A stretch of DNA of 64,000 nt from Kalmanozyma brasiliensis GHG001 (GCF_000497045.1 NW_015961991.1:124812-188811); one strand, 5' to 3'. Shown: positions 38,123 to 49,900, counted from the first letter of the stretch. Notes: generated by a model from the sequence alone, not told the origin. Program-made: numbers and translations.

Positions 38123-41017
38123 TCAGCTGTGCTGCGACTGCTGCTGCTGCTCTGCCGGTGGAGGCGGCGGCTGTGCTGGCGCTGCTGGAGGTCCTGCTGG
38201 CTTGGACTTGGTAAAGCTGCCCATCCGGCCACCCTGCGCCTGGGCCGCCTGCGCTGCATTCGCCTGGGCTTGCCTTCTAGCCTGCTGCAAATAGGCCACC
38301 TCCATATCCGGACGGGGCTGACTGCGGCCTCCGCTGATGTAGCCGTCCTCGTGACGCACGAGTGGACTGCCATACATCCTCCACTCGCTGCCTAGCCCAC
38401 CCGCACCATCCGGCCAAAACCGGCCGCGTCCTGAAAGCGCCAATGCCGTTTCGTAGAACCACTCGCTCTTCTTCAGGTAGTGCACCACCACGGTTCCACC
38501 GAATCGTCGCCCGAGGTAGCGGCGATTTCGCAGTTCTTCTGCTTCGCCGTTGCCATCCTTGTGCGTTGGCAGGGGTATCATGCGAGGCTGAGTCGCTGCG
38601 TTGGCGAACGACCGCTTTCGTTCCTCGGCGGCACTACGCGACACGCCACCAGCGCCAAAGTCGAAGCCGGGCACGGATGGCAGATGCGCAAGAAAAGGGA
38701 GATCCCGCTTTCGCCACGGTGGCTGCTGCTGATGGTCGCCGTCCGCCTTGATCAGAGTTTCGAGCGGTTTCGGGGTGAGGCTGTTGATGTGTCGCACCGT
38801 CAGGCCGGAGGCAGGATCGATGCCAATCTGCTCGGCCAGGGCAGGGTGAGTTCCAAGATCGTTGACCATGGGTGATTTGAGCCGCTCGTCGTCGGCTTCA
38901 AACACTATCTGCTCCCATGGCACCCAGATCTGCGTATCGTTTCCCTCCTCGCCTCGGACCCAGGTACCAGCCCATCGACCTCCACCCTCCACCAGAGCTT
39001 CCACCTCCTCCTCGATGGTCAGGTCATTGCGTGGCTCGACGTACGGCAAGTGCCACCGCGAGACCGTCGAGTACGATTTGGCGCGATGTTCGCCGCCACG
39101 CCGCGCAATCTCCTGATCCGTAAGCCCGCGTCGTCCCTCCAGCTTGATCTTTTCGACGTAGTCCGGGAACAGGAAGCCGTGCGAATAGGCGGTGCCTGCC
39201 TTGGGATGATCGTAGATCCAGCAGCGCTCCGAGACCCAGTGAATGTTGGATCGGTTCGGATGCAGGTTGATCCACTGCGCCACCTTTTTGTCCTCCTTGC
39301 CCTTGATGTAATGCAGCACGTTCTCCGAATGCGCGACGTACTGCACCAAGTCGCTCGACAGCGCATAGGCCTCGCCTGCCATGAACCAATTTCGAACCAA
39401 ATAGCCCCAGTAGGTCAGCTGGCGAGGGGCGACTCGAAGATGGCGCTCCAGTTCCTCCAGCACGACGTAGGCATCGTCGTCGACCTTGACCACGTAGTCG
39501 GCCTTCTTCCACAGCACCTGGTAGCGTTGCGCCTCGTCAGCGACGCCTCCGAGCACCTCGCGTGTCTGCCCATGACCGTTGCCATGCAATCCACGTTCAC
39601 CGAGCAGCACGTCTCCGACGGATGGCTGCTGCTGTTGCTGCTCATGCTCGACGGCGCGCAGGAAAGGCACCGTGGCGTTCTCTGCGGCCCACTGGAAGTA
39701 GGCATGCGTCTTTCCCCTGTTCATGTTCTCGTTCATGTCCAGCACCACGAGGTCGTTGAACGTCTCCATCTCGAGCGCAACCCGCCTCGCATGCGCTTGG
39801 CGCGGCTTGCCGATGATGAATTTGACTTGCACGTTGCTGGTGGGCATGCCGGTATGCGGATCGACGGGGAGCGTGTGCGTTGCCCATGTGCTTCGAATGA
39901 CGTGACGACGCTCGTAGGCGCTATCGATGCTGAAGATACCGACAAAGACGTCGACGGGAGCGAGCGCATCGGCATACGCGTGCGGGAAGTTCGGCTGCTC
40001 CTGACAGTAGATGCGCCACATCTTGGGCTCCTTGTCTGGATTGAGGATGTAAATGATGAGCTTTGTGACGGTGGTGACGAAGCTTGCTATGAATATCAAC
40101 GCCAAGAGCATGGTGATCGGATGGATGGGTCCAAAGGTGGTCCGGAAGACTTTGCTGAAGAAGGCTGCAATCATGGTCAACGGCTTGGTCCATATTGAGG
40201 CGGCCCTTCGACCACGGTTGCGATCCTTGGAGGTGTTGGTGTACAACGCCTTGTCCGTCTTGACTGCGTTGCGATTCCACTTGGACTTTTTGAGGCTGCG
40301 TGAGCGGGTTGCAGGGAGCGGCGCGTAAGATGAGCTCGACTTGGTCCAGAACGGCTCGCCGCGAAGGCCTCTGGTGATGGAGCTGAACATGGACGAAGCG
40401 CTGGGATCTGCACCGCTACCTCGTCTGGCGCGCCGCAGCTTGGCATTGTCGTCGTATTCTGAGTGGTCAGATTCGGTCATGTCGGCGATCTGCTGGTCGG
40501 TGAGATTGACCCCGACGAGGGGTGGAGGTATGCGAGCACCATTTGTGGCCGCTGCGGCACCTGTGCGTGAGGTGGATGCCAAGGGCGCGACGTCGCCGTC
40601 GGTGGAAGAGGAGTAGCCGTTCGACTTGCTGTGCAGTCTTGCGGTTCTGACTTGGGGACCAGATCGACTGTCGAGATGATAGCTGTCCTGCTCTGAGGTG
40701 TTGTTGCCGGCATAAGAGGCTGCACTGGAATGTGCGCTGGAAGGTTCTGGCCAGTACTTCGACGATGAAGGCCCAGCAGCGGATGGACGAGACGCAGATG
40801 CATTGACCGAGACGTATCCCTGGTCACCAGACGATCCAGAGCCGAGATCAACCGCCAATGTGTCGTCGAGATCCTGTCTCTGCTGCAGAGCGGAAGTGGA
40901 TTCGCGAGGAAGGTGGAAGCGTGGTGGCTCGGTCGAGGGTGTCCGTGTGAAAGGATGGCGTTGTACAGCGCTGGGACTCGACGCCGCGTCGTCACTCCGA
41001 CCGCGATTGGCAGACAT
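38123..41017 (-). CDS. Type II membrane glycosyltransferase, family 31 (galactosyltransferase-like)
   Basis: The first true ATG is at 41017, one codon after a GTG in the same frame, giving 964 residues. Residues 1-300 are a long Ser-rich cytosolic tail; a single membrane span lies at about 302-325 (MLLALIFIASFVTTVTKLIIYI). The catalytic domain shows DVFVGIFSIDSAYERRHVIRSTW, KFIIGK, NDLVVLDMNENMNRGKTH, the metal-binding DxD motif in VKVDDDAYV (about 513-515) and WGYLVRNWFMAGEAYALS. These are the conserved blocks of GT31 beta-1,3-galactosyl/GlcNAc transferases. The enzyme is probably Golgi-located and extends protein or lipid glycans; donor and acceptor are unknown. The tail is Ala/Pro/Gln-rich and low complexity. 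The cytosolic region is far longer than in animal enzymes. Confidence 0.88.
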   Translation of the reverse strand: MSANRGRSDDAASSPSAVQRHPFTRTPSTEPPRFHLPRESTSALQQRQDLDDTLAVDLGSGSSGDQGYVSVNASASRPSAAGPSSSKYWPEPSSAHSSAASYAGNNTSEQDSYHLDSRSGPQVRTARLHSKSNGYSSSTDGDVAPLASTSRTGAAAATNGARIPPPLVGVNLTDQQIADMTESDHSEYDDNAKLRRARRGSGADPSASSMFSSITRGLRGEPFWTKSSSSYAPLPATRSRSLKKSKWNRNAVKTDKALYTNTSKDRNRGRRAASIWTKPLTMIAAFFSKVFRTTFGPIHPITMLLALIFIASFVTTVTKLIIYILNPDKEPKMWRIYCQEQPNFPHAYADALAPVDVFVGIFSIDSAYERRHVIRSTWATHTLPVDPHTGMPTSNVQVKFIIGKPRQAHARRVALEMETFNDLVVLDMNENMNRGKTHAYFQWAAENATVPFLRAVEHEQQQQQPSVGDVLLGERGLHGNGHGQTREVLGGVADEAQRYQVLWKKADYVVKVDDDAYVVLEELERHLRVAPRQLTYWGYLVRNWFMAGEAYALSSDLVQYVAHSENVLHYIKGKEDKKVAQWINLHPNRSNIHWVSERCWIYDHPKAGTAYSHGFLFPDYVEKIKLEGRRGLTDQEIARRGGEHRAKSYSTVSRWHLPYVEPRNDLTIEEEVEALVEGGGRWAGTWVRGEEGNDTQIWVPWEQIVFEADDERLKSPMVNDLGTHPALAEQIGIDPASGLTVRHINSLTPKPLETLIKADGDHQQQPPWRKRDLPFLAHLPSVPGFDFGAGGVSRSAAEERKRSFANAATQPRMIPLPTHKDGNGEAEELRNRRYLGRRFGGTVVVHYLKKSEWFYETALALSGRGRFWPDGAGGLGSEWRMYGSPLVRHEDGYISGGRSQPRPDMEVAYLQQARRQAQANAAQAAQAQGGRMGSFTKSKPAGPPAAPAQPPPPPAEQQQQSQHS

Positions 41018-41915
41018 CACTTATGTTGGCGTATCCGAGTGCGACTGCGAAGCTCGAAGCAGCTAGATGCGTGGGCTTGGGACGTTGTACATGGAGGCAG
41101 CTAGCTGACACGAGAGTGGATGGCAAGCTGAGCCCATCCAGCGGGGTCTTGCGTGCTTAACCCACCCGAGCCTAGCGCAGATCGAAGCTGCAGATGAATG
41201 GGGATTGTGTGTTGTGACGATATGAAAAGCGAGAACAAAGTGACGATGATGATGAGTCCAACGAGGGTCCAACTCTGTGACTTGAGCGTGCGGGTGGATA
41301 GTGCCTCGTGCGTCACACAACAGCCGGAATGAGGCTCGAGGCGCGAAATTCAACCTTGTTAGACTGAAGGTTCGTCACGATTCTTGCGTCGAAAAAATGG
41401 TCGTGTATCACTGACCAAGCAAAGCTGTCACTCAGCGCTTCCGCTGACAAGCATCGAGGATCACGAGCATCGAGACCGGCGTCGATAGAGGACTCTGCTC
41501 GATGTAAGGCACGATGAGCTCTGCCCCAGTCCTGTAGAGATCTACTGGGCCTTCGTGGAGCCAATGGCTGAGTCAAGCCGAGATGGACATCACGCATCAG
41601 CCACAGCTTGGCGGCGAGGCGCAAGAAAATGATATGGCTCAACGGACGAGATCAAGCATCATTCCATATCTTCTCCATGACCGACGTCGCAGAGGGAGAC
41701 CTTTGAGTCAAGATTGCCACTCGAGAGCACACTGCTATGGGCGCGCTTGACCTTGTAGATGTTGTTGGTCGTTGGCAGGTCGGAACGAGGTCGATGTGCT
41801 TGTTTTGTCTGCATCAATCGCTGAGCATGGTTGTCCAACACCGACCTCTTCTCTCTCCTCGTCTTCTGTTATAACCTGAGCCTTGAGGACACCGCATCGG
41901 CTCCCAGATCCTCGT
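41018..41915. other. Divergent promoter region, GT31 / arrestin-domain gene
   Basis: About 0.9 kb with no recognisable gene. It contains an AT-rich word gaaattcaacctt near 41345, similar to words at about 1096 and 27079. The segment before the arrestin start carries ttataac at about 41869. Confidence 0.45.
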
Positions 41916-44900
41916 ATGAATCCTGTCGACACATCCGCAGCACGGCGTTCCCATACAATGTCCGGCCTAGGCATCCACTTTGGCAACGAGTCCGAAGGCT
42001 TTGACACCAACCCACACATCTACGGTCATGGATCCAGCTTCAACAGCCAAACAGTACACATACCTCCCAAGAAGCCCTTCAAGAGCCATCTCCGCTACAC
42101 TCGACCTCAGATAGCCAGCGAACAGGCTCTTCGAGTCCCAGTCGTCTCCGGGGAACCCGGCAACTTGGGCCACCGGGCGTGGACGGATGACGACCCCCTA
42201 GCTCCTCTCACAATAGCAGAGGAGATCGTCTTGGAGCCACATAAGCTGCATAGTCTCAACACAGCAGTAGCTGCCATGCATGGCCATAGCACTGACACGG
42301 CTACGCCCACGGACACGGAATGCGATCCGAGCCCCACGCTTACCGAGTCATCCCTCACAACCCCGGCATCTTCGAGCTGCGTAACGAACATGAAGCCGCA
42401 CATGCATGCTTCCTTGCCAAAAAAGCCCAGCAACGATGTGATTAACGCCTCAAGAGCGCGTGCCACTGCGAGTCACCGTCGCATCAGCGTCCGAGGTGCC
42501 ACTCGCCGCAAAGGGAGCTTGCGTTCGCGTCTGGGACCCCGGGTCGGGTCTCTTCAGCCAAATGTAGGCAGAACTTCTAAGCAAGAGAAGGCAGGTCAAA
42601 TTCACGCGCCTGAAGATGTCTCTGATGGCGAGACTGAAGTCATGATCCCCGATGGCTTCGGCGGCTACACGCGCACCAAGCTGCCCAGGTCTCAGCTTCT
42701 TCGGGGAAATCTCGGTTCTGTTGCTATCCCCCGGCTCCAGGAAGTCGCAACGGCAAGCGAGCGCTCCCAACCAGAAGACGGAGTAAGCAGACCAACCTTG
42801 CGAGTGGGCAGCTTGTACGGCCACGATGGCTTCGAGAAAGGAGGCATTGATAGCAAGATCGGCGCAAGTAGCGCCACAGCCTCAACACACTCTTCTGTCT
42901 TTCTGTCATGCTCTCGCACCTCTTCCAGCGGCCCGAAAGCAAAGCTGATGCGAAGCCCCATCGAGCAGGCGCACTTCCTTACACGTCAGAACGAGACATT
43001 TGACTGCGTTGAAGAATCGCCAAAGGTTGCCGCGGCGCAGCAGCATCGATTGTCACGGATGTCTCTTGTCGATGTTGCTTTGCGCAGCAAGCGTAGTCTA
43101 CAGGGTCTGGACCAGGCAGAGCGTGGACAGGCGCTAGTGAGCCTTGATAGATACCGCATGACGTATGACGCTGGTCTGTCGGTGGTCCCGCATGAGATCG
43201 TGGCTCTGGACCAAGAGCATGACCTGGGAGCGAACGACCTCAGTGCTTTTGACTCGAAGATGGATACTGGGAGCGACAATGCGACAGAGAGGACAGGCGG
43301 CAAGGCCCGAAACCGTCTGCAGAAAAGCCTATCGGAGGCAAACATCACAGGCGCTCTCCTGGGACGTCAAAGTACGCTGTTTAGCGCCACAGCCAATCCT
43401 TTGCGCCGAAGCAAGGATCTGGACCGTCTCCTCGGCAATTCGGACCGCAAGCTCCCATCCTCCGCCGCTAGACAGGTGATCAGCGAAGGACACACAAAGG
43501 GCGTTCTGAAACGCTCAAATGCTGTTGCGGCCACCGGTCCCCTCCCGCCACCCGCGCTCGAGCAGGGCAAAGCGAGCAAGGCACGTGTCGAGGTCGATCT
43601 AGTCCTCGAGTCCGATCTCGTCGTCGAAGGAGGCACGCTGCAAGGTCGTATGCAGATTCGAATCCGCAAAGGCTCCGTCAAGGAGGGAGCTGTGCTTCTG
43701 GCTCAGCCCAAGGTCCGCATTGTCGGGTTCGAAGAGCTGCTTACGGACGATACACGTCACATTTTCTACCATCATGCTTCGCTCATCGATGGCGACAGCT
43801 CCCGCGATAATGTTCATCGGCATGGCTCTCCGACATTTGCCTCTCCCGAGACTGCTGCCTTCCCAGCGCTGCCTTGCTATGCAGGTGCACCCGATGCAGA
43901 AGGGTACGCCGTAGGCAAAATCGGGATTCACTCGATCCCCTTTTCCCTCGATCTACCTATTGCAAAGGGGGCCAAAGGCAGCTATCGCTGTAAGCACGCC
44001 GTCGTGCGCTACATCGTCATTGGCTCGGTCAAGCTCAAGTCGACTTCGGGAGCAGACCGGTCCATCGCGCACTTTTATCGGCACATCGACGTGTATCCGT
44101 ACTTCAACCCAGCAGTCATCCTGTCGAAAGCGGTGCAGCCGATCCAAGCGAGCAGCTCCAAGGGTCTATTCCTGGGCGGGTCTGGCAAGGTGCATCTCAT
44201 GGCGAGCCTTCACCGCAGCACGTGGGTCGCGGGCCAGCGACTTTACGTGAACATCGCCATACAAAATGACACGAGCAAGAAGATCAACGGCATGTCTCTG
44301 TCGCTCATGCGCACGGTGACGCTGTACAAGCCAAGACCGGAGCTCGAACTGGACGGACACAGAGCCCGCAAAGACATCGACCCTGATGCATGTCAGACCT
44401 CGACGAACCGCAAGAAGATTGCAGAGGAGCAGCTCGAGATGGGGCAGAAGGGCAGCAAAGGCGCCGTAACCGCTCGCGGGTGGTGGGTCGGCGTCGAGCC
44501 GGGCCAGCGCGTCGAGTCGTCTCATCACATGCTCATCCCCGCGGATGCAATGTCGATCTCGCGAGGTCGACTCGTAGAAGTGGTGTACAGCATCAAGGTG
44601 TCGATCGGCAGCTCGCTGTCGTCAGATGTCTCGGTCGAGTTGCCGGTACGCGTCGTCAACTTCGTCTCGCTTGACCCACCTCCGCTGAAGAAGGCTGGAG
44701 GTGCGGGCTTCGCCGCGGATGCACCGCGAGGTTGGGCTGCGAATCATATCTCTCCCAGTGGCGCAACATCCCTCAAAGCGACGAGCGAGAGAATGGCAGG
44801 AATCGATGCAGATCAGAAGATCGCGCGAGTCAAGTCGGTCGAAGCGATGCGATCCCCGGGCAAGACTGGGATCTCCTTGCACAATCACGACCAACACCTG

Positions 44901-46988
44901 CAGGCTGATCGCACGTTGTCGCCCCGCATTGCTGCTTCTGAGCAAACTCGGAGGTTACAGCACCAAAAGTCGCTCGACTTCATCCACCTTGCCGTTCGCA
45001 GCGCCGCCGCTCGTCGCGGTGTTGACGTGACGCCTATGAGCAGCTCGTCTCGGTTCGCACCGAGTCCGACCGGTCTGGGGATCGGGCTATTGATGCCTGC
45101 AAGGAGATCTGGCTCGGGCAGCGTCAGCAGCTGCAGTCCTGGGCTGAGCACCAGCAGTAGCACTGCTGGAACTTCCACAGGAGGAGGCCCAGAGTACGAT
45201 GACGACCTGGACACTCCGATGGCGTCCACCCACTACAGCGGAGCAACGACAATGTTTCCATCTGATCGCCAGCCATACGAGCAGCAGCATGGCAGAGCAC
45301 ACCAGGCTCATTTGGGGGGAACATACTCGCACCTTCCTGTGCATCTGCACCTTCCTACCTATTTGCATCCTCAGAAGACGTACCAGCTGCCGATCAACAG
45401 CCCGTCTTGCCGTCAAAAGAAGGATCCAGGACCGTATACGCCGCTGCCAATCCTGCAGATCAACAACGCCAAAGTTTTGTCGCTCGACGAGATTTGGGAT
45501 GACTACGACGACCGGGATGATGGTCAAGAGCAAGCGGACCACGCTCTGGCCTTGAACGACGAGTCGATGGCCGAAATGAACATGGTGATCGGTTCTGCTC
45601 GTTTGGACTATCAAGAGTTCTGTCGATACGATGACAGTATGCATGTCGGTGATGTCTGGTTCCACGCGGACGAGCACATGCTGGTTCTTGAACAAGTCGC
45701 CGAAGAGAGCGGGAGCCGGGCGCTTCGACGTCACACCTCAGCCGACGAAGAAGAAAGGAGGGAGGCGGATGAAGTTGCGGAAGTGCCGCTTTCTGGGCCC
45801 ACGGCCGGCACACATTCCGCTGCTCGTTCTTCCATCGATCCGCGATCAGATCCTACATGTGGCGATATGCGCCCCTACCACACCGATCTGGCCGTCGTCA
45901 GCAACTTCAATCGACCTCTGACCGTCGCCAAGGGTGCCACCAGTAGTTCCGCTGGCCTTCCGCATGAGCAAGTCATCCAACCCAACGCATCGACGGATCG
46001 GATCGCCAAAAGGAGCTCCATGGCGATCATCCCCATCGCCTCTCGTGTCGGCGCTCGTGTACAGCGAGAGTTGAGCGCGGTCAACCTCAAGCGTCATTCG
46101 GACAATTTATCGCATCGTCAACAGCTGCAGCTGCAGCAACAGACTGCGGTGCAGAGCCGACACCGGTCGACACACTCTGTCACAGGCCTGAAACCTCTCA
46201 TCCTCCGGTCCAGGGCCACGAGTGATGGCAAAAAGGATAGGCTAGGATCGTCGACAGGCTCCCGCACGCCTGACACCGCTGCCGTTGGCAAAGAGCAAGA
46301 CGAGGATATCGAGGTTGGGCCCAAAACACCAGACACTCTTGCGAGCGACGTGCCTGTGGTCGGTCGATCTGCACCGCCGTCGAGGACTCCAACGCGGGAG
46401 AGCAAAGCTTACGAGTCTTCGACGCCCGGCAAGCTGCTCCACACCCCACGCCATCCAATGTCACCCGCGGCCAGTCTGTTGCGACCATACATCCCACAAG
46501 CCATCGTCACGCCGACCAAAACCGGTGCATCTGGGTTGCGTCACTCAGACAGCGCTTCATCGCTAATCAGCGTCTCCACTGCGTCCGCCTGCGAAGTGTG
46601 CGGCCTGCTCTCGCGCTCGCATTCAAGTCGCAATCTGCGTGGAACCTCGATTGTGGTCCCCTCGGTGCGCAACAAGATCGCCATGCTCGAAGGCCGCAGC
46701 GCTGCACTGCGCGAGTTTGCCGGTCATACCGCTAGCAACGGCAGCAGTCCAGCGGCAAGTCCGATAAGGAGTCCGGTGTCGATAGGCACAGTCTCCCACC
46801 TCGCGGCAAGGGCGGAAAGAGCCAGTAGCAGCACGCCATCCAAGTTGGGCCGAAAGAGCAGCTGCCTCTCGATGACCAAATCTGAGGACGCCATCTCGGT
46901 GGTGAGCTCGGCTGTGACGGTGCCAGAGTATATGAAGCAGACAGCAAGCGGTATCTTCAATGCTCCTGTGCTGCGTAATTTGAGGTAG
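41916..46988 (+). CDS. Large arrestin-domain protein (alpha-arrestin type)
   Basis: The open frame begins with a TTG; the first ATG is at 41916 (1,690 residues), and a second ATG at 41958 with better context (ACAATGTC) would remove 14 residues. The N-terminal ~550 residues are Ser-rich and disordered. An arrestin N-like fold begins near residue 553 (ARVEVDLVLESDLVVEGGTL, then IPFSLDLP, and a CKHAVVRYIVIGSVKL strand). An arrestin C-like fold follows at about 756-910 (LHRSTWVAGQRLYVNIAIQN, then EVVYSIKVSI). The C-terminal ~780 residues are low complexity with Gln, His and many SP/TP sites, and a CEVC pair. Fungal alpha-arrestins link cargo or receptors to Rsp5 ubiquitin ligase, but I saw no PPxY motif. 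Whether it is PalF-like or another branch cannot be decided by eye. Confidence 0.8.
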   Translation: MNPVDTSAARRSHTMSGLGIHFGNESEGFDTNPHIYGHGSSFNSQTVHIPPKKPFKSHLRYTRPQIASEQALRVPVVSGEPGNLGHRAWTDDDPLAPLTIAEEIVLEPHKLHSLNTAVAAMHGHSTDTATPTDTECDPSPTLTESSLTTPASSSCVTNMKPHMHASLPKKPSNDVINASRARATASHRRISVRGATRRKGSLRSRLGPRVGSLQPNVGRTSKQEKAGQIHAPEDVSDGETEVMIPDGFGGYTRTKLPRSQLLRGNLGSVAIPRLQEVATASERSQPEDGVSRPTLRVGSLYGHDGFEKGGIDSKIGASSATASTHSSVFLSCSRTSSSGPKAKLMRSPIEQAHFLTRQNETFDCVEESPKVAAAQQHRLSRMSLVDVALRSKRSLQGLDQAERGQALVSLDRYRMTYDAGLSVVPHEIVALDQEHDLGANDLSAFDSKMDTGSDNATERTGGKARNRLQKSLSEANITGALLGRQSTLFSATANPLRRSKDLDRLLGNSDRKLPSSAARQVISEGHTKGVLKRSNAVAATGPLPPPALEQGKASKARVEVDLVLESDLVVEGGTLQGRMQIRIRKGSVKEGAVLLAQPKVRIVGFEELLTDDTRHIFYHHASLIDGDSSRDNVHRHGSPTFASPETAAFPALPCYAGAPDAEGYAVGKIGIHSIPFSLDLPIAKGAKGSYRCKHAVVRYIVIGSVKLKSTSGADRSIAHFYRHIDVYPYFNPAVILSKAVQPIQASSSKGLFLGGSGKVHLMASLHRSTWVAGQRLYVNIAIQNDTSKKINGMSLSLMRTVTLYKPRPELELDGHRARKDIDPDACQTSTNRKKIAEEQLEMGQKGSKGAVTARGWWVGVEPGQRVESSHHMLIPADAMSISRGRLVEVVYSIKVSIGSSLSSDVSVELPVRVVNFVSLDPPPLKKAGGAGFAADAPRGWAANHISPSGATSLKATSERMAGIDADQKIARVKSVEAMRSPGKTGISLHNHDQHLQADRTLSPRIAASEQTRRLQHQKSLDFIHLAVRSAAARRGVDVTPMSSSSRFAPSPTGLGIGLLMPARRSGSGSVSSCSPGLSTSSSTAGTSTGGGPEYDDDLDTPMASTHYSGATTMFPSDRQPYEQQHGRAHQAHLGGTYSHLPVHLHLPTYLHPQKTYQLPINSPSCRQKKDPGPYTPLPILQINNAKVLSLDEIWDDYDDRDDGQEQADHALALNDESMAEMNMVIGSARLDYQEFCRYDDSMHVGDVWFHADEHMLVLEQVAEESGSRALRRHTSADEEERREADEVAEVPLSGPTAGTHSAARSSIDPRSDPTCGDMRPYHTDLAVVSNFNRPLTVAKGATSSSAGLPHEQVIQPNASTDRIAKRSSMAIIPIASRVGARVQRELSAVNLKRHSDNLSHRQQLQLQQQTAVQSRHRSTHSVTGLKPLILRSRATSDGKKDRLGSSTGSRTPDTAAVGKEQDEDIEVGPKTPDTLASDVPVVGRSAPPSRTPTRESKAYESSTPGKLLHTPRHPMSPAASLLRPYIPQAIVTPTKTGASGLRHSDSASSLISVSTASACEVCGLLSRSHSSRNLRGTSIVVPSVRNKIAMLEGRSAALREFAGHTASNGSSPAASPIRSPVSIGTVSHLAARAERASSSTPSKLGRKSSCLSMTKSEDAISVVSSAVTVPEYMKQTASGIFNAPVLRNLR

Positions 46989-49900
46989 TCACCCGGCAGG
47001 ACCCTGTGACACGACTGACAGATGGCCTGCCCTTGCCCTCACTCGCTTTCAGCGCTATCTATCGGTAATACAGTATGCAACGTGTACCGCAATCGGCTGC
47101 TATCGAACCTGTTCGTCGTGACCGCCCGATAATGCATTTCTTCGACGTCGTGTTGAGCTGGCATGTGGACTCGTCATCTCGAGAGAGGGGAAAGAGGCGG
47201 CAAGTGTTGGCACCGAGCCAACACGTGGGTGTCGAACATTCGCACGAAAGCAAAACCAGCCTTGTCTTCCGACGGCTTTGCACGAAGCTTTGCTTGCGAC
47301 TGCTTGTTGCAGGACGGCCATTGGATTGCGAGCTTGGACAGACGTTACCCCTTCTGAAACACAGCAAGAGAACGGCTCCTGGTTCCTGTCCAACGAGTAT
47401 CGTTGCTTCTTCCTCACGTTATTCTGCGCGCGCGTAAGCAGGCCTCGTCGTCCGAGTGAGACACTGAGGACAAGCTCAAGCTAGATGTTGAACTGCTGCG
47501 TTGTCATCGAGACGATCTGCGGTGGCCGTGTCGAGACTTTCTTTGATGCAAAGCAGGCTGTGCTAGCTCAACGATTGGCTGGCCGGCGACGAGACTAAGT
47601 CCAGGGTTGGGTCGCGGCGACTTTCTTTGCGACCCATAAGCAAATTTTCCTCGTGGTGAGAATTCGTACTCCGACAGGAGCGGCTCTCTGTCCAGGTGGC
47701 TCCCAGTGGGTTTCTCTTGAGTTGCCGTGCTTGAGCAGCATCAATTCGGTGCAAACGTAGAAGCCAAGCCGATCCGCCTTCTTGGAGACGGAGCGTCTAT
47801 GTCCGTGGACGCAGTGGGTACAGCACTTCGGATGCATGTAGCCTTACCTCGCCACGTTCGAGTCGAAGTAGAAGTCCAAACTTCGAGAAGCAGGGTGATG
47901 CCAAGATCGAAGGGCAAGGCAGAAGCGAGCGGCGATCAGACAAGGAAAAAGGAGGGAAAAAGCGGGGTGGTTAGACGCCGAAGCTGTGGATGCCCCCCAA
48001 ACTCTCCTCGCCTTTAGGCAGCAGCAGCAGCAGCACGAAACGCCGTTCAGAAGAACCGATCGTGAGCTTGCCATCGATGCGCGAGACCCACGGCGAGCCA
48101 GCCGAGGCTGCTGCATTCGACGTTGCAACGGAGCCTGAGCTTCCGTTAGGTGGACGAAGCCGAGACGTGTTGTATAATATGAACCGGACTCCGCGATTGG
48201 CAGGGGCGCCATGCGGCCGTCTTGTCTCCTTCCTCTTCACTCTCTGGCGAAATGGATTAGACAATAGACGGGCAGAAAGAGGATGGTATCATGCATGCAA
48301 CTCGACAAGATGCAACCGACCAGAAGAACAAAATAGGGAAGCGGCACTGCCCACCGGTCAACCTCTCCATCTTGACCGTATGGTCCCACTGTGCTCTGGC
48401 GATGAGCTTGACGCCAGGACACACCATAGTCCATCATATAGTCGATGGCGAAGGCATCGGAACAAGGAGGCTGCAGCGGCGAACCGTTCGGCGCAACGCA
48501 GCTTCCAGCCTCAAGCAGTGCCAGCGAGGCATCTGAGTGGCGCAGTCATGGTGAGAGGCTCTTGTCAAAAGGCAGCCAATGCGCCCGCTTCGACTGCGAG
48601 CCCAGAGTCGGTTCCTCCGTACGGCCTCAGCCTCATGACATTCGGCGCACCCGATGCCGACAATGTGACAAGGTGATGTTTGCGTTGGAATGGGCCCCGA
48701 CACTGCGTCGTCGAGGCAAGTGAACCTTCGGAGTGTCCGTGGGCCGAGTCTGCGGCAATCTTTGCCAGATAAGTGAGCCATCCATCAGCACGAAAGTGTG
48801 GGAAAGCTGACTGTCTTGAGTGTCATACAGAACTTGAAGCCACAGACGATTCAGGGTGGATGCTTCGATTCAGGAAGCCACCAGTGCTATACACGCTTGT
48901 GAGTGAGCGTGCCTTTGCCGATGCAATAAGTTCCCACAGATTGGCAAGAAGAATGAGGAGAGGAGCCTCGCTTGCGCACGCGATTCATTGCCGCACTTCG
49001 CGATGCTCGAGGAACGCAGATCCATCTCCATATGGAAGCTCGCTCGCTCCAGAGGTCAATTGGCGAGCTGGGCCTGGCGGAGCCCAACCTCGAGATGGCC
49101 TACACAACTTCAAGCTGCCTGGGTAGGGACAGGGCATAGGCCTGTGAGCAGAGAGCGATCGCCGTCGCTGCCCGTCCACTGCGGCTTGGTTCTTGCTCGC
49201 CTCGAGGCAGCAAGCAGCGGCGGGCAGCGGCTTAACCCGCGACCGAACAAGCGAGCCCCAAGGCTGATAGACTCGTGGCATTCTCACAACCCTGCGCACA
49301 ATGCCTGCTGCTGCCTTGCGTGCCCTGTGATGCTCAAAAGCATCTTTGAATTCAAATCGAAGACAACCAATTTGCCTGGTCGTGAATTCATTTCAGGGTC
49401 ACTTTCCAAGCTCGAATTCAAATGGATTCAATCTGTGCCTGCATGCACCGCAGCAAGCAGGCCAGATTGACCGTCAAGAAGAATGCTTCCGCATTGTTCT
49501 GCTGCTGCTCAGTCACGAATTGTGTGTCTTGCCGTGCGCTTTGAGGACAAAGGGCAGGTCAATGTCCAGTAGATGGTGGCAGAGTAGGCCGCCTTCCTAG
49601 AGGTGCGTGCGGTGTCTAGCTACGGCAGAGAGACCGGTTGTGCTGAAAGGCGGTTCTCTTTTTCTGCCCTTTGGAAATTTTGGCACAAGCGAGGTCCCTT
49701 TGCACACACTCTCTTTTCGCCGCTGTTCTTCTTGAAATTTTTGCCGATTGGCATGAGCCCTGAGGATCCCGGTTGACGAGCCGCAGGAAGAAGTGCGCCC
49801 GCAAACAAAGCGTGATTGCCTTCTGCCCTGGGGGGAAACGGAACGGCCGACCAAGCCCAGCGAGTACTGCCTCCTTCGCTGCTTCGAAAGCTGTGCATTT

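Noticed and set aside
17986..46988. A pH-signalling gene cluster (calpain, Chm7, arrestin)
   Set aside because: Unrelated genes lie between, no Rim101, Rim20, Rim9 or Rim21-like gene is present, and the arrestin cannot be assigned to the PalF branch by eye. Kept only as a low-interest observation.
47990..48676. 228-codon frame in the gene-poor island
   Set aside because: It begins with ATG, but composition is random, there is no signal, domain or repeat, and other frames in both strands are similarly open. Not supportable without transcript data.
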